DNA of 13,831 nt from Clostridia bacterium (GCA_017629325.1 JAGBXL010000146.1:1-13831); one strand, 5' to 3'. Counted from the stretch's first letter, positions 5,666 through 12,655 are shown. A program made the numbers and translations. Notes: generated by a model from the sequence alone, not told the origin.

Positions 5666-6937
5666 TTAAATTCCATACATTAACCAAATATAAATATATG
5701 CAGGCACCACTGCCGCTAACGTAAACGGAATTCCAATTCTAAAGAAATCACCGTTCTTTACTGTATATCCCGCTTTTTTCAAAATACCGATTCCGGTGAT
5801 GTTTGCAGATGCTCCGACGGGTGTACAGTTTCCGCCCAAAGTTGCACCCGAAAGAAGTCCAAAATAAAGAGGTGTTGCATCAATATTAAGGGCGGTCGCA
5901 ATTCCGGCAATAACAGGAATCATAGTTGCAACATACGGTATATTATCGATAAATGCAGAAATGATTACCGATGCAACAACAATCACCGTATACAGCATAA
6001 ATATATTTCCGCCGCCAATCTTTGCAAGCAGGTTTGCCAGTGCATCAATAACTCCCATTGATGATATGCCGCCTATCATAAGGAATATCCCCACAAGGAT
6101 TCCTATTGTCTGAAAATCGATTTCTTTTAAAGGTGCTACCACAGCCGAAAGTGTTCTGTTTTTTACCACCGTATATACAAGCCCTATTAAAAGCAAAGCA
6201 CAGCATATTACACCATTTGTTATATCGGGTTTAGCCTGGATAAATGATGCAACAATAAGGAGCACAAGAACCATTATAAGAAGTACTGTCGGAACAAAAT
6301 CCGTTACTTTTGTACGTCCTTCTTTTTTTGAAATCGGGCTGTTTTCCTTTCTGAATATGAAAAGAAGTATCAGTGCTGAAAGCAATGCACCCAGTTCCAC
6401 AGCAAAGAATATACTTGGTCTGCCATTATACCAGAAAAAATCAAGAAAGCTCATATCAAGCGCTGAGCCGAGCATAATTGCCGTAGTGTCACCAACTAAA
6501 GTTGCTGCCCCCTGAAGATTAGACGAAACGGCAATTGCGATTATAAACGGTACAGGATTGGTGTTAAGCTTTTTGCATATAGCAAGAGCAATGGGAGCAA
6601 CCATAAGCACTGTGGCAACATTGTCAACAAAGGCAGATATTATACCGGCAAACAAAGCCAGGGAAACAGCCGCCCACTTGACGTCCGGAACCCTTTCCAT
6701 AACCATATCGGCAAGCATCGCAGGCATTTTACTCTCAGTAAACAGTGAAACAAGTCCCATAGTTCCAATAATCATAAGTAAAACATTAAAATCAATTGAC
6801 GAAAGCAACTCCGAAAACGGAAGCATACCAGTTAGAACAAAGATTACACCTGAAGCAAGGGCAATATAGGTTCTATATTTGCTGAAAGCCAATATAAGTA
6901 TGTAGGTTACAACAAATAGTACAATTGCAGAAATCAT
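5666..6937 (-). CDS. ArsB/NhaD-type ion transporter (SLC13-like permease)
   Basis: Polytopic membrane transporter of the ion transporter superfamily (CitMHS/ArsB/NhaD, PF03600), whose members move Na+, arsenite or di- and tricarboxylates. Its 423 residues show 10-12 hydrophobic segments and a clear internal duplication: SAFVDNVATV (101-110) corresponds to SAFIDNIPYV (327-336), and SSNLQGAATLVGD (138-150) to ATLGGNCTPVGAS (365-377). These are the paired re-entrant motifs near the substrate site. A hydrophilic loop lies near 196-212. AAGGAG is 7 nt before the ATG. It starts 66 nt after the amidohydrolase gene, in the same direction and with no terminator between, so the two are probably cotranscribed. 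The permease may import the enzyme's substrate or export its product. Whether it carries Na+/H+, citrate-like anions or acyl-amino acids is not decidable here. Confidence 0.9.
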   Translation of the reverse strand: MISAIVLFVVTYILILAFSKYRTYIALASGVIFVLTGMLPFSELLSSIDFNVLLMIIGTMGLVSLFTESKMPAMLADMVMERVPDVKWAAVSLALFAGIISAFVDNVATVLMVAPIALAICKKLNTNPVPFIIAIAVSSNLQGAATLVGDTTAIMLGSALDMSFLDFFWYNGRPSIFFAVELGALLSALILLFIFRKENSPISKKEGRTKVTDFVPTVLLIMVLVLLIVASFIQAKPDITNGVICCALLLIGLVYTVVKNRTLSAVVAPLKEIDFQTIGILVGIFLMIGGISSMGVIDALANLLAKIGGGNIFMLYTVIVVASVIISAFIDNIPYVATMIPVIAGIATALNIDATPLYFGLLSGATLGGNCTPVGASANITGIGILKKAGYTVKNGDFFRIGIPFTLAAVVPAYIYIWLMYGI

Positions 6938-6988
6938 AAATTTTCTCCTTTTAATATTATTAATATATATATCTTTCTAAAACGACGT

Positions 6989-7020
6989 CAGGTTCGTGTC
7001 AAATTAAGATAAAAATTTTA
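6989..7020 (-). repeat. Module A repeat, copy 4, overlapping the M20 gene end
   Basis: Plus strand CAGGTTCGTGTCAAATTAAG then ATAAAAATTTTA. Unlike the other copies, the repeat reaches into the coding region: the stop codon (7004-7006) and the last few codons of the amidohydrolase lie inside it. On the minus strand it contains a TTGACA word. Confidence 0.55.
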
Positions 7021-8191
7021 TGGCAACAGCTGTATATGCAGCCACACCTTTCCATAAAACCGATTCGTCAATATCAAATTCAGGATTATGATTAGATTGT
7101 GAAATTCCTTTTTCGGGATTATTTGTACATAAAAAGAAATATACTCCGGGAATTATTTGAGCATAATTTGCAAAATCATCAGAACCCATAAGTGCTGAAG
7201 AAATTTTTGTAACCACATTTTCTTCCCCGATTGCTTCTATTGCCGCCTCAGCAACTAAACTGCTTAAGCTTTCATCATTCATAACTGTTGATGAGCCTCT
7301 TTTAATTTCAACATCACACTCTGCTCTGAAAGCACTTGCAATATGTTCACAAATGCAGCGTAGTCTTTCGCCCATAAAATTGCGGATATTAACGTCCTGA
7401 ACTCTGATGCTTCCTTTAAGAACAGCACTTTCAGGGATAGAATTGTGATCAAGACCTGCCTGAAAACTACCAAAACTCAGCACCGCCGCAGTTCCTGCAG
7501 GCAATTCTCTTGCTGACATTTCTTCGCATGCATTTACAATTCTTGCAGCTATTAAAATAGGGTCAACACCTTTTTCGGGAAATGCAGAATGAGTACCTTT
7601 TCCTTTTACGGTTATAGTAAATTTATCTTTACCTGCACTCACCGGTCCGGGAAGCACCACCATAGCTCCCGTGGGCAGATCGTCGCCCGCCAAATTTCCA
7701 ACGTGTAATGCACAAATAGCATCCACACCATCAAGAACCCCTGCGGCAAGCATTTGTTTTGCACCAGTTCCGGTTTCTTCTCCTGATTGGAATATAAGAC
7801 GAACATTGCCTTTTAACTTTTCTTTGTTCTTGTTTATAATTTCGGCAGCAGCAAGAAGCATTGCCGTATGTGCATCATGACCACAGCCATGCATCTGACC
7901 TTTAATTTTTGATTCAAATGCCAGACCTGTATTTTCTGTAACATGTATTCCATCCATATCGGCACGAAATGCAATAGTTTTGCCCTTTTGTCCGCCTTTT
8001 ATTTCAGCAACTAAACCATCGTCGCCAACATTGAGTTTGTATGAAATCCCTATATTATCTAACGCTTCACACACAAGCTCGCGTGTTTTGGGAAGCTGAC
8101 CGCCTATCTCGGGGTATTTATGCAATTCTCGTCGCATATTTATGAGTTTTCCCTCTATTTTTTTAGATTCTTCTACAATTGATTTAAACAT
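7004..8191 (-). CDS. M20D-family amidohydrolase (N-acyl-amino acid / hippurate hydrolase type)
   Basis: Cytoplasmic metal-dependent amidohydrolase of the M20D group (AmhX/HipO/ILR1-like), which removes acyl groups from N-acyl amino acids or cleaves related amides. Its 395 residues fit the family. The catalytic domain (1-180 and 295-395) has FRADMDG (75-81), HGCGHDAHTAML (101-112) with metal ligands Cys103 and His105, GEETGTGAK (137-145) with the Glu138-Glu139 pair, His163 and the late ligand His368 in SNHNPEF. The lid domain (about 187-295) holds HSAFPEKGVDP (201-211) with His201. All expected ligands are present. AAAGGAG lies 8 nt before the ATG, and a good promoter is upstream. It leads a likely unit with the permease that follows. 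The exact substrate is unknown; hippurate, N-acetyl amino acids and aminobenzoyl-glutamate are all possible for the family. Confidence 0.93.
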   Translation of the reverse strand: MFKSIVEESKKIEGKLINMRRELHKYPEIGGQLPKTRELVCEALDNIGISYKLNVGDDGLVAEIKGGQKGKTIAFRADMDGIHVTENTGLAFESKIKGQMHGCGHDAHTAMLLAAAEIINKNKEKLKGNVRLIFQSGEETGTGAKQMLAAGVLDGVDAICALHVGNLAGDDLPTGAMVVLPGPVSAGKDKFTITVKGKGTHSAFPEKGVDPILIAARIVNACEEMSARELPAGTAAVLSFGSFQAGLDHNSIPESAVLKGSIRVQDVNIRNFMGERLRCICEHIASAFRAECDVEIKRGSSTVMNDESLSSLVAEAAIEAIGEENVVTKISSALMGSDDFANYAQIIPGVYFFLCTNNPEKGISQSNHNPEFDIDESVLWKGVAAYTAVAIKFLS

Positions 8192-8276
8192 ATATCTAAC
8201 TCCTTTAATTTTTTATTTGTTCTATGTAATCTGACAAAATGACACATAAAACCACTAATCAATTATTCTTAGAATT

Positions 8277-8305
8277 ATTATACAATAAATTTATTATATT
8301 TACAA
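8277..8305 (-). promoter_or_regulatory. Promoter of the M20 amidohydrolase gene
   Basis: Minus strand -35 TTGTAA (8300-8305), 17 bp, -10 TATAAT (8277-8282), giving a leader of about 80 nt before the ATG. It lies just downstream of the kinase-side hairpin on the other side of the gap. No clear operator or riboswitch is seen in the leader. Confidence 0.65.
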
Positions 8306-8314
8306 GTTGTAAAC

Positions 8315-8394
8315 AAAAAAGAACCGAGAAATGATATGCACCCCAAAAGTTGGACACTTTTGGAGGTGCATATCAAAAATTCCAGTTCTTTTTT
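8315..8394 (-). terminator. Very long hairpin after the sugar kinase gene (terminator; possible IS3-end remnant)
   Basis: Inner stem: GATATGCACCCCAAAAGT (8333-8350) pairs with 8356-8374 through an 18-bp stem with one bulged A and a 5-nt loop (TGGAC). Outer stem: AAAAAAGAAC (8315-8324) pairs with GTTCTTTTTT (8385-8394). Both strands end in a T tract, so it can stop transcription in either direction; here it closes the kinase unit. The inner arms (TGCACCCCAAAAGTTGGACA) look like the terminal repeats of IS3/IS150-group elements from memory. Confidence 0.8.
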
Positions 8395-8410
8395 GAATAT
8401 ATTTAGTTTA

Positions 8411-9508
8411 TTATCTCTGCACTCTTGCACCTTTGCCGCCGATGATGTTTTCAACTTCTTTAAGGCTTGCCATTGAGGTGTCGCCGGGAGTTGTCATAGC
8501 CAGAGCTTCGTGAGCGATACCATAGTTAACTGCTTCGGATGCAGGTTTACCACTCATAAGACCATAGATTAAGCCTGATGCAAAGCTATCACCACCGCCA
8601 ACACGGTCGAGAATTTCAAGGCCGGGAAGCTCAATACCTTTGTGAACTTTACCGTCGGCATAGCAGATTGCACTCCAGTCATTAACTGTGGCAGTTTTAA
8701 CTGTTCTTAAGGTTGTTGCAACTACTTTAAAGTTTGGATATGCTTTTGTTGCAGCTTCAATCATTTTATAGTAGCCATCGAGGTTTAATTCTTTGAGGTT
8801 TTCATCATTACCTTCAACCTCTAAACCAAGACAAGCTGTGAAGTCTTCTTCGTTACCAATCATAACGTCTATGTATTTAGCAATTTCCTTATTAACTTCC
8901 TGTGCTTTTGCCTGACCGCCGATATCTTTCCAAAGTGATGGACGGTAGTTGAGGTCATAGGATACAACTGTGCCATATTTTTTAGCAGCTTTAACAGCTT
9001 CGATAACAACCTGAGCTGCTGTTTCTGAAAGTGCCGCAAAAATACCGCCTGTGTGGAGCCAACGAACACCGAGTGTGCCAAAGATATAATCCCAATCAAT
9101 ATCGCCGGGTTTTAATTTGGAAGCAGCTGTGTTGCCACGGTCGGAAACACCAACAGCACCTCTTACACCATAGCCTCTTTCGGTGAAGTTAATACCATTA
9201 CGAACTGTTCTGCCAATGCCGTCATAGGGCATCCATTTAATAAGAGAGGTATCTACCCCACCCTGAAGAATGAAATCTTCCATAAGATAACCGAGTTCAT
9301 TTTCGGCAAAAGCTGTTACAACAGCAGTTTTCATTTTAAAGCAGCGTCTTAAACCTCTGGCAACATTATATTCACCGCCGCCTTCCCAGGCTTTAAATGA
9401 ACGGGCAGTTTTGATTCTGCCTTCGCCGGGATCAAGACGAAGCATAATTTCGCCAAGAGAGATTTGGTCGAACATACATTCTTCCTTTGGTCTTAATTTG
9501 AGATCCAT
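8411..9508 (-). CDS. PfkB-family sugar kinase (2-dehydro-3-deoxygluconate kinase-like)
   Basis: Cytoplasmic ribokinase-fold sugar kinase, most like 2-keto-3-deoxygluconate kinase (KdgK), which makes KDPG from KDG in hexuronate breakdown. Its 365 residues are a little longer than typical KdgK. Signatures: WEGGGEYNVARGL (41-53, the N-terminal PfkB pattern), YDLNYRPSLW (184-193), GNEED (218-222, Mg-ATP binding) and DRVGGGDSFASGLIYG (301-316) with Asp307 as catalytic base. The ATG has AGGAGG 8 nt upstream. A second ATG at codon 12 also has AAAGGAAG, but the DLKLRPKEE extension looks like a conserved part of this clostridial subfamily, so the first is preferred. It is a single-gene unit: own promoter, operator-like palindrome, and a strong terminator on each side. 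No KDPG aldolase or uronate gene is in view, so the substrate stays tentative. Confidence 0.88.
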   Translation of the reverse strand: MDLKLRPKEECMFDQISLGEIMLRLDPGEGRIKTARSFKAWEGGGEYNVARGLRRCFKMKTAVVTAFAENELGYLMEDFILQGGVDTSLIKWMPYDGIGRTVRNGINFTERGYGVRGAVGVSDRGNTAASKLKPGDIDWDYIFGTLGVRWLHTGGIFAALSETAAQVVIEAVKAAKKYGTVVSYDLNYRPSLWKDIGGQAKAQEVNKEIAKYIDVMIGNEEDFTACLGLEVEGNDENLKELNLDGYYKMIEAATKAYPNFKVVATTLRTVKTATVNDWSAICYADGKVHKGIELPGLEILDRVGGGDSFASGLIYGLMSGKPASEAVNYGIAHEALAMTTPGDTSMASLKEVENIIGGKGARVQR

Positions 9509-9554
9509 TTTACATACCTCCTGATATTATAAAAGAATAATAAATATAATTTTA

Positions 9555-9606
9555 GTGTTTGTAACACATTTTAGTATATTATAACACAAAAGGGTTTAAT
9601 TTTCAA
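9555..9606 (-). promoter_or_regulatory. Sugar kinase promoter with operator-like palindrome
   Basis: Minus strand -35 TTGAAA (9601-9606), 17 bp, -10 TATAAT (9578-9583). The start point should fall near 9571. Just after it lies GTGTT-TGT-AACAC (9555-9567 on the plus strand), a perfect 5-bp palindrome within a direct repeat of TTTTAG. The placement suits a repressor of the LacI or GntR type. The leader is about 60 nt. Confidence 0.7.
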
Positions 9607-9892
9607 CTATAAATAAAGTTTTGTTATAAAAAATGAGAAAAAGCATACCTTCCTTATGGACGATACGCTTTTATTCTCACAAATTTGTTTAAGATATCTG
9701 ACAAATTTATTTAATTCATTTTGCTTTGCCTTGGGATAAGAAAAATCAATACTGCTTTGCTTTGCTTCTCCCTCGGTATGATCTGTAATCAGTTTACAAG
9801 ATATAATGTTCCATCTGTTTTTAAGTTTTATATTAAATTATATTAATACCTCTTAAATAACCAAATATATTTATCTCAAAATATACTAACAT
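9607..9892 (-). pseudogene. Possible frameshifted gene remnant in the gap before the sugar kinase
   Basis: Two minus-strand reading frames follow each other. From 9892 an ATG opens MLVYFEINIFGYLRGINII and stops at 9833. The next frame, open from 9837 to 9607 with no ATG, reads RWNIISCKLITDHTEGEA and continues with SYPKAKQNELNKFV. The joined product has protein-like composition and loosely resembles the end of a nucleoside-phosphorylase (MTAN-like) fold, with the pattern FE...ISCKLITD, but I cannot confirm this. No ribosome site precedes the ATG. The second frame runs through the terminator at 9628-9679, so its tail is not meaningful. The rest of this 477-nt gap, 9893-9985, holds only a small stem (GGTTA/TAACC, 9907-9925). 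Confidence 0.3.
9628..9679 (-). terminator. Intrinsic terminator upstream of the sugar kinase promoter
   Basis: Minus strand stem TGAGAA-U-AAAAGCGTATC against GGTATGCTTTTTCTCA with small bulges and a 12-nt loop, followed by TTTTTT (9628-9633). It ends transcripts arriving from the GIY-YIG and ABC side and insulates the kinase promoter 22 nt further on. Confidence 0.75.
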
Positions 9893-9985
9893 TAAATATT
9901 ATAGTGAGGTTATCTGCAGACTAACCAATCACTGATTACGATATTATGATATGCCAGATACAAAATTTAATTCAGGTAATAAATG

Positions 9986-10321
9986 TTAAAAAATAAACAA
10001 ATGTTGTTTATATTCATATTTATCTGCATCTATTTTATTTTCCAGATACGTTTTTAAAAGAAGAGGATTTAATATAATCTCTTCTTTTTTTGCTTTTGTG
10101 AGCTTTTTAAAAGCATATTCAAGCTTTGAAGCATCACTGCGAGAAATGCAGGACCACACCGCTTCTATTGAAACTACTTTGCGTGCTCTTGTGTATTTTT
10201 CGCTACTGCTGCGTCTTTTTGTGTGCTCACCAAATCGCCTTTTTACATCGGTTGTTATGCCTGTGTAAAGGCTATTATCCATGCACCTCAAAACATATAT
10301 ATAGTAGATTTTATCTTCCAC
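9986..10321 (-). CDS. GIY-YIG nuclease superfamily protein (UPF0213/YhbQ-like)
   Basis: Small single-domain GIY-YIG protein of the UPF0213 group, whose members are thought to cut structured or damaged DNA; their physiological role is not settled. At 111 residues it is slightly longer than most relatives, the extra being a lysine- and tyrosine-rich tail after residue 90. Visible: YYIYVLRC (6-13, the GIY strand), LYTGITTDVKRR (18-29, the YIG strand with Arg28/29), His33, KYTRARK (42-48) and Glu68 in SKLEYAFKKL, the usual catalytic acid. The start is GTG (10321). It lies 11 nt after the ATPase stop codon, and the ribosome site AAGGCGG overlaps that region, so it is translationally coupled to the ABC operon. 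No functional link to amino-acid uptake is apparent; it is probably a hitchhiking last gene. Confidence 0.9.
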   Translation of the reverse strand: MEDKIYYIYVLRCMDNSLYTGITTDVKRRFGEHTKRRSSSEKYTRARKVVSIEAVWSCISRSDASKLEYAFKKLTKAKKEEIILNPLLLKTYLENKIDADKYEYKQHLFIF

Positions 10322-10332
10322 TTTTATCCGCC

Positions 10333-11121
10333 TTATTCCTTTTGGGTTACAAGGTTTAAAAACGCCTTTGTACGCTCGTTTTTAGGATTATCTATAACTT
10401 CCTGGGGTGTGCCCTCTTCGGCGATTACGCCATTATCCATAAAGATAATTTTATCGGACACATTTTTGGCAAAGCCAATTTCATGAGTTACAATAACCAT
10501 TGTAATATTCTGCTTGGCAAGATCTTTTATAACCTTTAATATTTCGCCTGTTAATTCGGGGTCGAGAGCAGATGTTGGCTCATCGAAAAATAAAATTTTG
10601 GGTTTTAATGCAAGGGCTCTTGCTATTGAAACTCTTTGCTGCTGACCGCCTGAAAGTTCGCAGGGGTAGTTATTTAATTTATCCAAAAGACCAACTCTTG
10701 CAAGAATTTCTTTGCCTTCGGCAATAATTTCTTCTTTAATCTTCTTTTTATTCTGTTTATAATCGGGACTTTTCTTTGCATGAAGAAGAGGTGCTAAGGT
10801 TACATTTTCAAGGGCACTATACTGAGGGAAAAGATTAAAAGACTGAAAAACCATACCAAAATTAAGCTGGGCTTTTCGTATTTCGCTTGCAGAAATTTTA
10901 TCGGAATTTTCACCACTAAATATAGTCTCACCCTCAACGAGAATTTCGCCTTTATCGGCTTTTTCGAGAAAGTTGATGCAGCGAAGAAGAGTTGTTTTAC
11001 CGCTGCCGGAAGAACCTAATATTGAGAGTACTTCACCTTGCTCCATTGAAAAGCTTACTCCCTTTAAAACATCGGTTTTACCAAAGCTTTTGCAAAGGTC
11101 TTTTATTTCAAGAATTTTCAT
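10333..11121 (-). CDS. Polar amino-acid ABC transporter, ATP-binding protein (GlnQ/TcyN type)
   Basis: ATPase of a PAAT-family importer, energising uptake with the adjacent permease and binding lipoprotein. With the start used here (262 residues): Walker A GSSGSGKT (36-43), Q-loop Gln93 in VFQSFNLFP, signature LSGGQQQR (156-163), Walker B ILFFDE (176-181) with catalytic Glu181, D-loop SALD (184-187) and H-loop His213 in VTHEIGF. All are intact and the length is usual. I chose ATG at 11121, giving MKILEIKDLCKSFG, because AGGTGA stands 6 nt before it. A GTG at 11130 directly after the permease stop codon would add three residues (MIF) but lacks a well-placed site. The permease stop lies 9 nt before the ATG, so the two are coupled. 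A slightly long insert at 115-135 (LLHAKKSPDYKQNKKK) is a lineage feature. Confidence 0.94.
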   Translation of the reverse strand: MKILEIKDLCKSFGKTDVLKGVSFSMEQGEVLSILGSSGSGKTTLLRCINFLEKADKGEILVEGETIFSGENSDKISASEIRKAQLNFGMVFQSFNLFPQYSALENVTLAPLLHAKKSPDYKQNKKKIKEEIIAEGKEILARVGLLDKLNNYPCELSGGQQQRVSIARALALKPKILFFDEPTSALDPELTGEILKVIKDLAKQNITMVIVTHEIGFAKNVSDKIIFMDNGVIAEEGTPQEVIDNPKNERTKAFLNLVTQKE

Positions 11122-11130
11122 AAATATCAC

Positions 11131-11778
11131 CTACCCTTTATAATAATCGAGTTTCTTTTCTATGTAGCCAAAAATGAGGGTAAGAACACCACAGAATGCA
11201 AGATAGAACACTCCCGAATAGAATAGCGGCCATAAAATATGCTCACTGTTCATAAAGCGTTTTGCATTCCAGGTTATTTCATATATCATTATTGTGTTGG
11301 CAAGTGATGTGTCTTTAACAAGGGTTAAAAACTCGTTGCTCATAGGCGGAACAATGCGTTTTATAACCTGCTTTAAAATTATTTTGAAAAAGACCTGTGT
11401 TTTGGTTAAACCAAGCACGGCTCCGGCTTCGTACTGACCTTTTGGAATACTCTCTATTCCGCCGCGGAAAATCTCGGAAAAATAGCAGGCGTAATTTAAC
11501 ACAAAAGCTATCATAACCGCAACAAAGGTATCCATTCCATTTATGCCTATAAGCCCGGGGCCAAAGCCGAAAACTATAAGCTGAAGCATAAGAGGTGTGC
11601 CGCGGATAATCCAGATAAGCGTTTTAATTGGCCATTTAACAACCGCAAACCTGCTCATTGAGCCAAATGATATTATAAGACCCAAAGGAAGTGCCATCAG
11701 TAGTGTGAGACCGAATATTTTAAATGTTGTAAGTAAGCCTTCTAAAAGACTTAATGTAACTGTTATAAATATAGACAT
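11131..11778 (-). CDS. Polar amino-acid ABC transporter, permease
   Basis: Inner-membrane permease of the His/Glu/Gln/Arg/opine family (HisM/GlnP type), probably forming a homodimer since only one permease gene is present. Its 215 residues hold about five hydrophobic segments: 8-38, 50-75, 82-100, 150-166 and 182-207. Diagnostic features are IIRGTPLMLQL (57-67) and the cytoplasmic EAA loop from EIFRGGIESIPKGQYEAG (102-119) on through AVLGLTKTQVFFKIILKQ, which docks on the ATPase. AAGGAA lies 7 nt before the ATG. The gene follows the binding-protein gene after 83 nt that hold a strong hairpin. Its stop codon nearly touches the ATPase start. Confidence 0.93.
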   Translation of the reverse strand: MSIFITVTLSLLEGLLTTFKIFGLTLLMALPLGLIISFGSMSRFAVVKWPIKTLIWIIRGTPLMLQLIVFGFGPGLIGINGMDTFVAVMIAFVLNYACYFSEIFRGGIESIPKGQYEAGAVLGLTKTQVFFKIILKQVIKRIVPPMSNEFLTLVKDTSLANTIMIYEITWNAKRFMNSEHILWPLFYSGVFYLAFCGVLTLIFGYIEKKLDYYKG

Positions 11779-11810
11779 ATTTTAATTCCTTATGAAATTT
11801 CTTTATACGC

Positions 11811-11842
11811 TCAAAAAGGCAGATATAAATCTGCCTTTTTGA
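11811..11842 (-). terminator. Intercistronic terminator hairpin between binding protein and permease
   Basis: TCAAAAAGGCAGAT (11811-11824) and its exact complement (11829-11842) form a 14-bp stem with a 4-nt loop, whose 3' arm supplies CTTTTTGA. It sits 20 nt after the binding-protein stop codon and inside the operon. Partial termination or 3'-end protection here would raise binding protein over permease and ATPase, a common arrangement in ABC importers. Confidence 0.85.
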
Positions 11843-11861
11843 TAGTAATGTTAATCAAAAA

Positions 11862-12617
11862 TTAGAATGCTAAGTTAACACCGTATTTTTCTGCAAGTGC
11901 AGGGAGTGTGCCGTCTTCATTGAGTTCATCGATTATAGCGTCAACTTTTGCAGTGAGCTCGGAACCTTTTTTGAAGCCGATACCATATTCTTCTGTTGTG
12001 AGTTCGAGTGAGAAGCCTAAGCCATCGTAGCTTGTGCCTTCAGCTGTCATTGATTTTGCCATTGTGATATCAATTACGCAAGCATCTGCCTGACCACCCA
12101 TAACTGCGAGAAGGGCATCTGTCTGGAGAGCAACGGGGCTGTAATTTGCATCAAGGCCATTTTCTTTTATGGCATCTTCGCCGGCTGAACCTGCTTCTGC
12201 AGCAAATTTAAGACCTTTGAGGCTTTCAACATCGGCGTAATCAGCGATAACATCTTTTTTCATTACAACAACCTGTGCGTTTTTAACATAAGCTTTTGAA
12301 ACATCACAGTTTTCTTTAACTTCGTCGGAAATTGTCATACCATTCCAGATACAATCAATTTTATTGGCATCGAGGGTAACAAATTTTGTGTCCCAGTTGA
12401 TTTCTACAAATTCGGGTTCTACGCCGAGTTTTGCACAAACAGCTTCAGCGAATTCTGTGTCGAAACCAACGAGTTTACCGTCTTTCATATAGTTCATGGG
12501 CTCATAGATTGTGTAGCCAATAACTAATTTTTCTGCCGTCTTTTCACTTTCACCTGCACAGGCAGCAAATGATAAACACATTGCAAGTGCAAGAACTAAA
12601 CATAAGATTTTTTTCAT
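11862..12617 (-). CDS. Amino-acid ABC transporter substrate-binding lipoprotein
   Basis: Extracellular solute-binding protein of family 3 (PF00497), capturing a polar amino acid for the permease and ATPase that follow. With ATG at 12617 it has 251 residues: Lys-Lys and a hydrophobic signal (4-17), then lipobox SFAAC, with Cys20 the expected lipidated residue. Mature landmarks are YTIYEPMNYMKDGKLVGFDT (35-54), INWDTKF (73-79), WNGMTISDEV (91-100), AEAGSAGEDA (140-149) and DACVIDITMA (178-187). AAGGAGAG stands 7 nt before this ATG. An upstream in-frame ATG at 12665 would put 16 polar residues ahead of the signal and lies upstream of the predicted start point, so it is rejected. The usual carboxylate-binding Arg of the T-x-x-x-R motif is Val100 here, so ligand type is uncertain. 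Confidence 0.92.
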   Translation of the reverse strand: MKKILCLVLALAMCLSFAACAGESEKTAEKLVIGYTIYEPMNYMKDGKLVGFDTEFAEAVCAKLGVEPEFVEINWDTKFVTLDANKIDCIWNGMTISDEVKENCDVSKAYVKNAQVVVMKKDVIADYADVESLKGLKFAAEAGSAGEDAIKENGLDANYSPVALQTDALLAVMGGQADACVIDITMAKSMTAEGTSYDGLGFSLELTTEEYGIGFKKGSELTAKVDAIIDELNEDGTLPALAEKYGVNLAF

Positions 12618-12655
12618 AGTAATACTCTCCTTAAGTTTTAATTTAGTATGGTAGT

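Noticed and set aside
637..7000. Module A as a promoter because of TTGACA/TTGATA words
   Set aside because: TTGACA is exact in only one copy, and no copy has a consistent -10 box at 16-18 bp; TATAAA in copy 1 is only 6 bp away.
598..7003. Classical integron cassette array with attC sites
   Set aside because: No RYYYAAC/GTTRRRY core pair bounds the gaps (GTTTAGATGCA only resembles one) and no integrase gene is visible. A cassette-like origin is kept only as a hypothesis.
8869..9099. Alternative-frame ORF inside the sugar kinase gene
   Set aside because: Shadow of a clearly conserved kinase frame, low-complexity composition, no ribosome site.
10126..10486. Plus-strand ORFs over the GIY-YIG and ATPase genes
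   Set aside because: Antisense shadows with Cys/Leu-rich composition and no plausible start signal; the minus frames carry intact motifs.
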